From: Salinarimonadaceae bacterium
GTDB lineage: Bacteria > Pseudomonadota > Alphaproteobacteria > Rhizobiales > Beijerinckiaceae
Reading direction: 5' to 3'
Assembly (NCBI GenBank): GCA_007693435.1
Contig: REDO01000074.1
Coordinates: 1 to 38,021, forward strand
DNA: 38,021 nt
Position numbers and translations under genes: made by a program. Shown piece by piece: positions 17,901 through 24,588 of this stretch. The number at the start of each line of letters is the position of its first letter. The stretch's first letter is position 1. The notes beneath the pieces were generated by a model that had not been told where the DNA came from, made no database searches, and worked only from the letters and a program-made list of their open reading frames with translations.

Positions 17901-18290
17901 CGCCTCGTCGAGCCGGGCGTCGGGGCGCCCGTCAGCCGGCAGCACGGCCAGCGCGACGCCCCGCGCGCGCGCCATCGCCGCGACCTGGCTCAGCCCGTAG
18001 GGCCAATACGAAACGCCGCCGATGAGCCGGATCAGGATGCCCTTCGCGCCCGACAGCGTCGCCTCGATATAGGTGTCGACCGACAGGGGATGCCTGAGCG
18101 CCGAGAGGTTGGCGAGCCTGAGCGAGGGCAGCGATCCCTCCGGCCCGCCGCCGCGCCGCCAGCCCGCCGCGAAAGCGCCGAGGTCGCTGTCGGAGAACGA
18201 AAGCACGACCAGATCGGCGGGGGATTGCCCCAGATCGGTCGGCGTCTCGGTCTCTTCGAGCCCGTGTCTTTCGCGGAAGATGACGTGCAT
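14985..18290 (-). CDS. cobN: Cobaltochelatase large subunit, CobN
   Basis: The 1101-residue protein is the porphyrin-binding subunit of the ATP-dependent aerobic cobaltochelatase that inserts Co(II) into hydrogenobyrinic acid a,c-diamide together with CobS and CobT. It is related to the H subunit of magnesium chelatase. Recognisable parts: the N-terminal [50 protein letters not shown] in the middle, [40 protein letters not shown] and GNPVW-like late segments. It is somewhat shorter than the ~1,270 residues of the well-known Pseudomonas denitrificans CobN. cobS and cobT are not in the window and must be elsewhere. Starts 22 bp after cobW. Confidence 0.95.
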   Translation of the reverse strand: MHVIFRERHGLEETETPTDLGQSPADLVVLSFSDSDLGAFAAGWRRGGGPEGSLPSLRLANLSALRHPLSVDTYIEATLSGAKGILIRLIGGVSYWPYGLSQVAAMARARGVALAVLPADGRPDARLDEASTVPISTARRLAHLCDAGGAVAAQAALAQMALAAGLYAGPVEGAKALPPVGAWTPEDGVCCPACALLDPAARHDAERPLVAVVFYRSYLAAADLSPVEALFSALRERGFRALGLFAPSLKAPEAREWLRRRIADLAPAAIVNATSFSGRGETGGSPLDAVDAPVFQVAFATSTRTDWDESERGLSPADLAMHVVLPEVDGRLFAGVASFKEPQARDVDLQFSRFAHRAEPDRIAAIADKVAGWRRLAATPAADRRVALVLSTYPGRAWNMAHAVGLDALASAEAILDDLRDALYRVAPGPSLRGALAEGRICWPLAAYEAALAGLPQALRDELRAAWGAPQDDPDVGSDGFVFAAVRRGGALVALQPERGRPAEREAEYHDLSRTPRHAYVAFYLWLRTQTDALVHVGAHGTLEWLPGKAVALSSACWPEALTGAMPVIYPFIVNDPGEAAQAKRRIGAVTLGHIPPPMKASETPLGLVRLEALLDEFSNADGLDPRRRDRLMQDIRDEARAQGVESDLAIEAVSCPSEAITRIDRFVCEVKESQFGDGLHVWGRAPDGGSSFDGAPSATAERQALLDALDGRRIEPGPSGSPYRGRSDVLPTGRNLFTTDPRSVPTRAAFRQGAALADELIRRHLQDEGDWPRGLIVDLWGSATMRTAGEEFAMALALLGVRPLWDGGSERVCGVEVTPIAELDRPRIDVTLRVSGLFRDVFPTLSALFQQAVRTLSRRDETPDWNPYVGRGEARVYGPGPGRFGLGMGLALEDCSQEGRRAAGEAWLAASAWALDGDRVEKDEAGIRARVAGADAFVHLQDLPETDLLLAEDYAAHEAGFAAAQKVAGGNARLYHLDSTDPSRPRARALDEEIARVVRARAANPVWIAGMRRHGFRGAAEIAATLENMAAFAHLAGVVPAHLFDLYWQATLGDDAVTAFMDEANPEALSAMRARFAALAEAGLWKSRRNSIMAALEAGR

Positions 18291-18312
18291 CGGGGCGTCC
18301 CGGCCTTGCCGC

Positions 18313-19368
18313 CTACTCCGCCGCAGCGGAGCGGGGCGTCATGATATCCCGGATCGCGGCGGCGTCGATGTCGTCGTGTTCGGCGATGACGACCAGCCGT
18401 CCGCGGCGGTCCTCCCCGGGCTTCCAGGGTCGGTCGTACTGATGCCTCACCCGCGCCCCCACTCCCTGAACGAGCAGGCGCATGGGCTTGCCCGCGACCG
18501 CGACATATCCCTTGACGCGCAGGATGTTGCGACGCTCGGCCAGGCTCGTGACGCGCGCCACGACGTCGGACGGATCGGCGAATTCCGGCAGATCGACCAC
18601 GATGCTGTCGAAATCGTCGTGCTCGTGGTCGTGGGCTCCGTCATGATGGCTGGGGCGGCTCTCCATGTCGTCTTCGGCGGCGGCGCCGAGCCCGAGGATG
18701 ACGCGCGGATCCACCACGCCCTCGGCCACTTCGACGATGGGGAGCGGGCGGGGCGCATCGGCCGCGATGACCGCCTTCGCCTTCGCGACGCCCTCGGGCC
18801 CGGCGAGATCCGGTTTCGTCAAGAGCACGATGTCGGCGCAGAAGATCTGATCCTCGAACACCTCTGAAAGCGGCGTTTCGTGGTCGATGCTCTCATCGGC
18901 GCGGCGCTGGGCGTCCACCGCCGCGACGTTCGGCGCGAAGCGGCCCACCGCGACCGCCTCGGCGTCGGCCAGCGCGATGACCCCGTCCACCGTGATCTTC
19001 GAGCGGATATCGGGCCAGTCGAACGCCTTCAGCAGGGGTTTGGGCAGCGCCAGGCCGCTGGTCTCGATCAGGATGTGATCGGGGCGCGGCTCCAGCGCCA
19101 TCAGCTTCTCGATGGTCGGGATGAAATCGTCGGCCACCGTGCAGCAGATGCACCCGTTAGCCAGCTCCACGATGTTCTCGGCCGGGCAATCCGGGATCGC
19201 GCAGGCCTTGAGGATCTCGCCGTCGACGCCGACATCGCCGAATTCGTTGACGATCACCGCCAGACGCCGCCCGCCGGGATTGCGCAGCAGATGCGAGATG
19301 AGGGTGGTCTTTCCCGATCCGAGAAAGCCGGTGATCACGGTGACGGGAAGTTTCTCGAGGCTGGCCAT
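18313..19368 (-). CDS. cobW: CobW, COG0523-family metal-handling GTPase
   Basis: The 351-residue G3E GTPase is thought to deliver cobalt for corrin synthesis. Walker A GFLGSGKTT is at 14-22, NEFG at 41-44, the metal-binding CICC motif at Cys73-Cys76 and the guanine-specificity motif TKPD about residue 186. A His/Asp-rich stretch, SHHDGAHDHEHDD, lies near residues 238-250 before the C-terminal domain and probably binds metal as well. Position between the DUF1636 gene and cobN, under a B12 riboswitch, supports the CobW assignment over the zinc-related relatives of the family. ATG 19368 has AAGGA upstream. Confidence 0.93.
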   Translation of the reverse strand: MASLEKLPVTVITGFLGSGKTTLISHLLRNPGGRRLAVIVNEFGDVGVDGEILKACAIPDCPAENIVELANGCICCTVADDFIPTIEKLMALEPRPDHILIETSGLALPKPLLKAFDWPDIRSKITVDGVIALADAEAVAVGRFAPNVAAVDAQRRADESIDHETPLSEVFEDQIFCADIVLLTKPDLAGPEGVAKAKAVIAADAPRPLPIVEVAEGVVDPRVILGLGAAAEDDMESRPSHHDGAHDHEHDDFDSIVVDLPEFADPSDVVARVTSLAERRNILRVKGYVAVAGKPMRLLVQGVGARVRHQYDRPWKPGEDRRGRLVVIAEHDDIDAAAIRDIMTPRSAAAE

Positions 19369-19375
19369 GACGGAA

Positions 19376-19765
19376 TTATCCTTCGCCTAGCATCGCAACG
19401 GAGAGAGGGGGAAGCCGCGCGATGCAGTTCTTGCGGAAATGCTCGGGGCGCTCGCGCCAGGGCACGAGGCCGTCCGTCGAATCGACGTATTTCCTGACGC
19501 CTTCGCAGATCGTCCCGACATCGACGCCGGCTTCGAACCCGCCATAGACATAGGTCCATCGGCCTGCCCCCCTGAGCGCGATCGTGCACCCCCTGGAGCA
19601 GTTCGAGAGGCATTCGACCGGCGTGACGTCGACGCCGTCGATCGCCGCCTCCGACAGGCCGCGAAACAGCTCCGCGCCGGGGCGCTCGACGTCGCCAGCC
19701 TGCTCCCCGTCGCGGCGGCAGCGGGTGCAGACGAGTAGTTCCACTGGCTGCGAGGGCGGCCTCAT
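19376..19765 (-). CDS. DUF1636 Cys-rich, ferredoxin-like protein
   Basis: The 129-residue protein has five N-terminal cysteines, C13-x2-C16 and C52-x3-C56-x3-C60, in the pattern CTRC and CLSNCSRGC. This resembles thioredoxin-like [2Fe-2S] ferredoxins and the DUF1636 family, often found next to cobW. A further Cys lies in TICEG and another in KNCIARLP. It may bind a metal or a cluster and help cobalt delivery; no activity is established that I know of. I chose ATG 19765, which has GGGA at a 6-nt spacing; ATG 19771 and a GTG at 19834 are in frame but less well placed. It is the first gene after the leftward B12 riboswitch. Confidence 0.8.
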   Translation of the reverse strand: MRPPSQPVELLVCTRCRRDGEQAGDVERPGAELFRGLSEAAIDGVDVTPVECLSNCSRGCTIALRGAGRWTYVYGGFEAGVDVGTICEGVRKYVDSTDGLVPWRERPEHFRKNCIARLPPLSVAMLGEG

Positions 19766-19863
19766 GCGCATTCCCGTCGATTCGGGAGCGGGGCGCGGGC
19801 GGAAACGCGGCCGGAAAGACCGCCTGTCCGACACCGGATCACCCCGCCCGGTTTCATTCGTCT

Positions 19864-20054
19864 CGCTGGCAGGTCTCCCGGCTTGCGGATCTCGGGGCTG
19901 AATGGCCCCGGCGGTCGCCCTGCCTTCCCGAACCGCGCTAGCGGCCAGTGGCGTTATGGGCGACCTCTCCGGTCACGGTCGCGGGGGCGGCTGCGGTTCG
20001 GCCCGAACGGGGCCTCGCGCATTCCCTTTTCACCCGTTTTCACGGGCACCAGCG
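19864..20054 (-). promoter_or_regulatory. Cobalamin riboswitch facing the cob operon
   Basis: Read on the minus strand. The P1 stem is CGCTGG (20054-20049) with CCAGCG (19869-19864). The 3' B12 box AGCCGGGAGACCTGCC matches consensus (19883-19868). Other conserved core elements are GGTGCC near 20045-20050, AAAAGGGAAT (20030-20021) and GCCACTG (19952-19946). When adenosylcobalamin binds, such leaders reduce expression of the downstream genes, here the DUF1636-cobW-cobN-cobGHIJ run and perhaps the genes beyond cobK. About 100 nt separate it from the first start codon. Confidence 0.93.
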
Positions 20055-20059
20055 CTGTC

Positions 20060-20088
20060 AGATGCTCAGGACCGCACATGCCTGTCAA
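20060..20088 (-). promoter_or_regulatory. Putative promoter of the leftward riboswitch transcript
   Basis: On the minus strand a perfect TTGACA (20088-20083) is followed after 17 bp by GCATCT (20065-20060), a weak -10. The implied start of transcription, about 20053, coincides with the first P1 base pair of the riboswitch, which supports the assignment. Confidence 0.55.
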
Positions 20089-20168
20089 GGTCGGAGGCGG
20101 TCGGAGTGCGCAGCCATCACGCAAGCGTCCGGACGGAAATTGCGGGGGGCGCCGCGCGGAATTCGCGA

Positions 20169-20197
20169 TGGACATCCTGTGGCGCCGCCGCTATCAC
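20169..20197 (+). promoter_or_regulatory. Putative promoter of the rightward riboswitch transcript
   Basis: TGGACA (20169-20174) and TATCAC (20192-20197) are separated by 17 bp. The implied transcription start, about 20204, falls at the first P1 base of the rightward riboswitch. Confidence 0.5.
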
Positions 20198-20203
20198 GGG
20201 CGG

Positions 20204-20358
20204 GTCAAGGTTCCGCGCGTGCGGATTAATAGGGAATGCAGTCAAACGCTGCAACTGCCCTCGCAACTGTAGGCGGCAAGGCTTCGGATCGAGCCACTGG
20301 CGTAGCCGGGAAGGGATCCGAAACCGTTCGAGCCGCGAGTCAGGAGACCTGCCTCGAC
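20204..20358 (+). promoter_or_regulatory. Cobalamin riboswitch facing the monooxygenase/importer operon
   Basis: P1 is formed by GTCAAGG (20204-20210) and CCTCGAC (20352-20358) with one mismatch. The core has TTAATAGGGAA (20226-20236), a CAACTG/CGCAACTGTAGGCGG region around 20250-20275, GCCACTG (20293-20299) followed by GCCGGGAAGG, and the B12 box AGTCAGGAGACCTGCC (20338-20353). It is more canonical than the leftward copy. It should repress the downstream operon when adenosylcobalamin is plentiful. Confidence 0.95.
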
Positions 20359-20590
20359 ATAACCGAAACCGCCGGCGAGGCGCCCGGCTGGAGGTACGTC
20401 ATGACGTTCGATTCGTCGCCGCGAACAAGCGGCGCGTTCGGGTTTCCCGGCCGACCTTGCGGATCGCCTCTTCGGCTACATGTCGATCGAGGTCTCGCAT
20501 GTCCGTTCGCTGCGCAAATCTCGCGGCCTTCACCGTTTCGCCTCTGAGTTCCGGCGCCCGACAACCGCTTGAGCGGGATGCGGCCAGGTC
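20359..20590 (+). other. Long leader between riboswitch and the monooxygenase gene
   Basis: This 232-nt stretch includes a short hairpin, GCCGG/CCGGC, around 20372-20389, then GGAGG (20390-20394) 6 nt before an ATG at 20401, and a 6-bp stem CGCCGC/GCGGCG with loop GAACAA at about 20417-20434. There is no clear U-tract, so termination is not obvious; control is more likely at translation. The start of the monooxygenase gene has only a weak AGG upstream. Confidence 0.5.
20401..20547 (+). CDS. Possible 48-residue leader ORF
   Basis: The frame has the best Shine-Dalgarno in the leader (GGAGG, 6-nt spacing) and begins MTFDSSPRTSGAF. Its third-codon GC is lower than in neighbouring genes, and the +1 frame over the second half also reads as plausible protein (ADLADRLFGYMSIEV) to a stop near 20572. 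It could be a real leader peptide, a frameshifted gene remnant, or chance. No homology is recognised. Confidence 0.25.
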   Translation: MTFDSSPRTSGAFGFPGRPCGSPLRLHVDRGLACPFAAQISRPSPFRL

Positions 20591-21634
20591 ATGACGGGAC
20601 GAGCGGAAACGCCGATTCGCGTCGATCTGGCGGGATTCGCCCGGGAAGGGCGTCTGGGCGATCACGCCGAACTGATGGATCTCGTCACGCTCGCGGACCG
20701 GCTCGGCTATGGCTGCGTCTGGTTCAACGAATTCCACTTCAGCCGCGACGGCATACCCTATCCTTCGACGCTTCTGCTCGGCGCGGAGATCCTGGCGCGC
20801 ACGGAGCGGCTGCGGTTCGGCGCGTCCGTCCTCGTCCTGCCCCTGCATCATCCACTGCTTCTGGCCGAGCAGATCGCGCAGCTCGACCGGCAGAGCGGCG
20901 GGCGCGTGGATATCGGCGTCGGACGCTCGACGGACCCCGCCAGTTTCGCGGCGCTCGGCCTCGATCCCGATGAGGCGCGTCCCCGCTTCGCCGAGGCCCT
21001 GCGCGTCATGATCGCGGCATGGACCATGGACATGAGCTCCAACGACGGACCCGTCTGGCCGTTCCGGAACGTCGCGGTCGGTCCGCCTCCCGTCCAGTAT
21101 CCGCATCCGCCGCTCTACATGGCGGCGGTCTCGGCGGACAGCATCGACGCGGCCGCGCAGTTGGGCTTTCCCCTGCTCTATTCCCTCGAGCCCAACGAGG
21201 ACAGGCAGGCCGCCCCCTATCGTGAAGCCCTGGCGCGCCACGGCAGGGGGCCGGAGCCCCTGCACCGGTCGTCGCTGTCGCGGTATGTCCTCGTCGCCGC
21301 CAGACGGGAGGCGGCGCTGGCGCAGCTCGACGACCTGACCCAAAGCCTCAACGCGGCCCGGGCGAGAAGAGCCGCCGCCCGGGGCGCCGCGCCGCCTGCG
21401 CCGCGCGATCGGGCCGAGATGCTCGCCGGCTATGCGATCGCCGGCGATCCTGACGACTGCATCGAACAGATCCGCGCCCTGTGCGCCCGCCACATGTCCC
21501 GAAGCCTGCGCGCCTTGTTCAGCGCGAACGGACTGATCCCGATGCCGCAGGCCCGTGAGGCGATGCGGCTGTTCTCCGCGCAGGTTCTCCCCGAGCTCAC
21601 CGTGCTTACCCCGGAAATGGAGTTGATTTCATGA
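20591..21634 (+). CDS. Luciferase-like (LLM class) flavin-dependent oxidoreductase under B12 control
   Basis: The 347-residue protein has the bacterial luciferase-like TIM-barrel family pattern: LADRLGYGCVWFNEFHFS near the start, RLRFGASVLVLPLHHPLLLA, a LAEQIAQLDRQSGGRVDIGV segment (GRVDIGVGRS), YPHPPLYMAAVSADSIDAAAQ and a late AIAGDPDDCIEQIR. Such enzymes use reduced FMN or F420 and mostly act as monooxygenases; alphaproteobacterial context favours FMN. It heads an operon with an ABC importer (ATGA overlap at 21631) behind a cobalamin riboswitch. The substrate is unknown; processing of an imported corrinoid or of a related compound is my inference. ATG 20591 has a weak AGG 4 nt upstream. Confidence 0.85.
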   Translation: MTGRAETPIRVDLAGFAREGRLGDHAELMDLVTLADRLGYGCVWFNEFHFSRDGIPYPSTLLLGAEILARTERLRFGASVLVLPLHHPLLLAEQIAQLDRQSGGRVDIGVGRSTDPASFAALGLDPDEARPRFAEALRVMIAAWTMDMSSNDGPVWPFRNVAVGPPPVQYPHPPLYMAAVSADSIDAAAQLGFPLLYSLEPNEDRQAAPYREALARHGRGPEPLHRSSLSRYVLVAARREAALAQLDDLTQSLNAARARRAAARGAAPPAPRDRAEMLAGYAIAGDPDDCIEQIRALCARHMSRSLRALFSANGLIPMPQAREAMRLFSAQVLPELTVLTPEMELIS

Positions 21635-22611
21635 GCGTCCGCCGCCTGGCCATCGCATCCGCTTTTGCGCTTCTGACGACCGGCCCCGCATTCGCCGCTG
21701 ACGGATTTCCCTATAAGGACGTCAATTGCGACGTGACGACGGTCTACGAGGCCGCCCCCGAGCGCGCCGTCACGCTGTCCAACAACGCGACCGAACTGAT
21801 GCTGGCGCTGGGGCTTCAGGACCGGATGGCCGGCACGTCCTACATGGGCAACCTGACCATCAGCCCGCAATACAAGGCGGCCTACGACGCGATCCCGATC
21901 CTCTCGCCGATGATCGCGACGACGGAGCAACTGATCGAGGTCGAGGCCGATTTCGTCTATGCCGGCTATCCCGACGGTTTCGCGGAACGTTGGCACACCC
22001 GGGCGCAGCTGCACGATCTGGGCATGGCGACCCGCCTCAACACCGAAGGCTGTAATCTCGGCCGATACGGATTCGACGATCTGTGGGACGAGATCCGCTC
22101 CGTGGCGGCGATCTTCGGCGTTCCCGAGCGCGCCGAGGATCTCGTCTCCGGCCTTCGGGCCCGGCTCGACGCGGTCGACGCGGCGCTTGAGGGCGTCGAA
22201 CCTCTCGCCGTCTATATCTACAACGGCGGCGATTCCCCGCCTCGCGCGGCGCTCGGCAACACGATGCTCAACACCATCGTCGAGCGCGCGGGCGGGACGA
22301 ACATCTTCGGCGACATCGAAATGCGCTACGGCACCGTGTCCTGGGAAGAGATCGTCGACCGCGATCCCGAATTCATCGTCGTGTTCTATTCGGGAACGGA
22401 AGCCGGGCAGGTCGTCGCCGACCCTGAACAGGATATCGCCGGAGCGCGCATCGAGCTGCTGCGCGCGACGCCGATCGTGTCCGGCGTCACCGCGATCCGC
22501 GAGAATCGTTTCGTCTCGGTCAGTTCTGTGATCGGCCAGCCCGGCCCATCCTCAGTCGATGCGGTCGAGCTTCTCGCGCGCGCCTTCCACCCGGATCGCT
22601 TCGCGCGATGA
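21631..22611 (+). CDS. Periplasmic substrate-binding protein, BtuF/FepB-like
   Basis: The 326-residue protein has a signal peptide, MSVRRLAIASAFALLTT to a cleavage near AFA-AD (about residue 22). The mature part is a cobalamin/Fe-siderophore type binding protein: RAVTLSNNATELMLALGLQD, a central helix, and VSWEEIVDRDPEFIVVFYSG. ATGA overlaps join it to the monooxygenase upstream and the permease downstream. The riboswitch makes a corrinoid (cobalamin, cobinamide or precursor) the most likely ligand; cobalt or iron chelates are alternatives that the sequence does not exclude. No TonB-dependent outer-membrane receptor is next to it. Confidence 0.85.
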   Translation: MSVRRLAIASAFALLTTGPAFAADGFPYKDVNCDVTTVYEAAPERAVTLSNNATELMLALGLQDRMAGTSYMGNLTISPQYKAAYDAIPILSPMIATTEQLIEVEADFVYAGYPDGFAERWHTRAQLHDLGMATRLNTEGCNLGRYGFDDLWDEIRSVAAIFGVPERAEDLVSGLRARLDAVDAALEGVEPLAVYIYNGGDSPPRAALGNTMLNTIVERAGGTNIFGDIEMRYGTVSWEEIVDRDPEFIVVFYSGTEAGQVVADPEQDIAGARIELLRATPIVSGVTAIRENRFVSVSSVIGQPGPSSVDAVELLARAFHPDRFAR

Positions 22612-23780
22612 CAATGCGAGCGGACGCCGTACAGACCGGGCCGGCGACCGATCCGCACTGCGCGCTCGCCCTGCTTCGCGCCGCCCCGCCGGAACGGGAG
22701 CGGCGAAGCCCTGCATGGAACAGCCTCTCGGACGCCGTGGCGGCGCGCGCCCGCCTGTTCCGGCTGTCGATGCTCGCTTACGTCGCCCTGCTGATCGCAG
22801 CGATCTTCGGCGGGCTCATGCTGGGCTCCGTGTCCATCCCGGCGGGGACCGTGCTGCGCGTTCTCGCCAACGCCGCTCTGGGCGACGGCTGGATCGAGCC
22901 CGACTGGCGCGCGGCCCACGAGATCATTGTGCTCCAGACCCGGTTGCCGCGCGTGATCCTCGCCGCAGTGGTGGGAGCGGGTCTCGGCGTCGCCGGCATG
23001 GTCATTCAGGCGCTGGTGCGCAATCCGCTCGCCGGACCCAGCATTCTGGGCGTGTCTTCCGGCGCGGCGGTGGGCGCGGTGCTGACCATGAGGTTCGGGC
23101 TCACGGCCTTCGGCGTCTTCACGCTGCACCTGTCGGCCTTTCTCGGCGGCCTCGTCACGTTGGCGCTGGTCTTCTGGGTCGCCAGAACGGGCGGCCAGAT
23201 CGCGCCCACGAGGCTGATTCTCGCCGGCGTCGCGACCTCCGCCGTGCTGAGCGCGTTCACGGCGCTGATGGTTCTGACGTCCCCCGATCCGCAACTGGCC
23301 GCGCGAGTCCTGTTCTGGACCCTGGGCGGCTTCGCTTCGGCGCAATGGGCGCTGCTGCCGATTCCGGTGGCCGCGCTTTGTCTCGGGCTCGGCGTGCTGC
23401 TGCTTCAGGCGCGGCGGCTGAACCTGCTCCTCGCCGGGGACGAGAGCGCGGCGGCGCTCGGGGTCGATATCGACCGTTTCCGCCGCTCGATGTTCGTTCT
23501 GACGGCCGCGATCACGGGCGTGACCGTCGCAGTGGCGGGAGTGATCGGCTTCGTCGGACTGATTCTGCCGCACATCGTCCGGCTCATGCTCGGCGCCGAC
23601 CATCGCGTCGGCCTGCCCTCGGTGGCCGTGCTGGGCGCCGGCTTCACCGTCGGGGCCGATCTCGTCGCGCGCTGGATCATCGCCCCCCTCGAATTGCCGG
23701 TCGGCATCATCACGGCGCTCGTGGGCGGACCGTTCTTCATCTGGCTGCTGCGCCGCGAAGCCTGGCGGATGCGCGGATGA
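22608..23780 (+). CDS. FecCD/BtuC-type ABC permease
   Basis: The 390-residue inner-membrane protein has about nine to ten hydrophobic helices after a polar N-terminus of some 50 residues. FecCD-family motifs: LPRVILAAVVGAGLGVAGMV, VRNPLAGPSILGVSSGAAVG, LAGDESAAALGVDI (coupling region to the ATPase) and GVIGFVGLILPHIVRLMLG. It forms the channel for the binding protein and ATPase encoded on either side. An in-frame ATG at 22614 is an alternative start; ATG 22608 gives the same ATGA coupling seen elsewhere in the operon. Confidence 0.93.
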   Translation: MTMRADAVQTGPATDPHCALALLRAAPPERERRSPAWNSLSDAVAARARLFRLSMLAYVALLIAAIFGGLMLGSVSIPAGTVLRVLANAALGDGWIEPDWRAAHEIIVLQTRLPRVILAAVVGAGLGVAGMVIQALVRNPLAGPSILGVSSGAAVGAVLTMRFGLTAFGVFTLHLSAFLGGLVTLALVFWVARTGGQIAPTRLILAGVATSAVLSAFTALMVLTSPDPQLAARVLFWTLGGFASAQWALLPIPVAALCLGLGVLLLQARRLNLLLAGDESAAALGVDIDRFRRSMFVLTAAITGVTVAVAGVIGFVGLILPHIVRLMLGADHRVGLPSVAVLGAGFTVGADLVARWIIAPLELPVGIITALVGGPFFIWLLRREAWRMRG

Positions 23781-24553
23781 GCGCGATCCCCAACGCCACG
23801 CTCGGTATCGAGGGACTTTGCGTCAACGCCCGCCGCCTCAGCCTTCTGCAGGATGCGTCGCTGCAGGTGGCGGCCGGCGAGTTCGTCGGCCTGATCGGCC
23901 CGAACGGCGCCGGAAAATCGACTTTGCTTCGAACGATCTACCGCGCGCGGCGCCCGGATTCGGGCAAGGTGCTCCTCGATGGCGTCGATCTCTGGGCGCA
24001 GTCGGCGCGCTGGGGCGCGCAGCGCGTCGGCGCCGTTTTGCAGGACATGCCCGCCGATTTCCCGCTGACCCTGCGCGACGTCGTGGCGATGGGCCGCGCG
24101 CCGCATCAGGCCGCCCATGCGGCCGAGAACGCGCATGACGCCGCCCTGATCGGCGCGGCGATCGACCTGCTTTCGCTGCGCCACCTGCAGGACCGGCTCT
24201 TCGCGACCCTGTCCGGCGGCGAGCGGCAGCGCGCGCTTCTGGCGCGCGCGCTCGTGCAGCAACCGCGCCTTCTGGTGCTGGACGAGCCGACCAATCACCT
24301 CGACCTGCGCCATCAGGTCGAGTTCCTCGACCTCGTGCGCGGCATCGGCGTCAGCGTCATCGCCGCGCTGCATGATCTCAGCCTCGCCGCCATGGTCTGC
24401 GACCGGCTGGTGATGCTCGATCACGGGCGCGTCGTCGCCGACGGGCCGCCCGAGGCCGTGCTGACGCCGGCGCGCCTGCGCGCCGTGTTCGGCGTCGCGA
24501 CCGTGATCCAGCGACACCCAACGCGCGGGACGCTGGTCGTCCTGCCCGAATGA
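23777..24553 (+). CDS. ABC transporter ATP-binding protein, BtuD/FecE-type
   Basis: The 258-residue ATPase has Walker A GPNGAGKST (41-49), Q-loop Gln89, signature LSGGERQR (145-152), Walker B LLVLDEPTNHLDL (165-177) and the switch His in ALHDLSLAA. DEPTNHLDL and the length are typical of B12/siderophore importers. Start ATG 23777 overlaps the permease stop by ATGA; the long open frame that begins further left is a shadow over the permease. It is the last clear gene of the operon; the next gene converges from 24589. Confidence 0.94.
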   Translation: MSAIPNATLGIEGLCVNARRLSLLQDASLQVAAGEFVGLIGPNGAGKSTLLRTIYRARRPDSGKVLLDGVDLWAQSARWGAQRVGAVLQDMPADFPLTLRDVVAMGRAPHQAAHAAENAHDAALIGAAIDLLSLRHLQDRLFATLSGGERQRALLARALVQQPRLLVLDEPTNHLDLRHQVEFLDLVRGIGVSVIAALHDLSLAAMVCDRLVMLDHGRVVADGPPEAVLTPARLRAVFGVATVIQRHPTRGTLVVLPE

Positions 24554-24588
24554 AAGGGCTGGCCCGATGACCGAAACAGCGTCGCGCC

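Noticed and set aside
15162-18344. A 1060-codon plus-strand open frame opposite cobN
   Set aside because: It mirrors cobN in antisense, with Arg-rich low-information sequence and no ribosome site or motif.
19883-20272. An ORF running through the riboswitch pair on the plus strand
   Set aside because: It crosses conserved riboswitch elements on both strands and shows no protein-like features; the RNA explanation accounts for the sequence.
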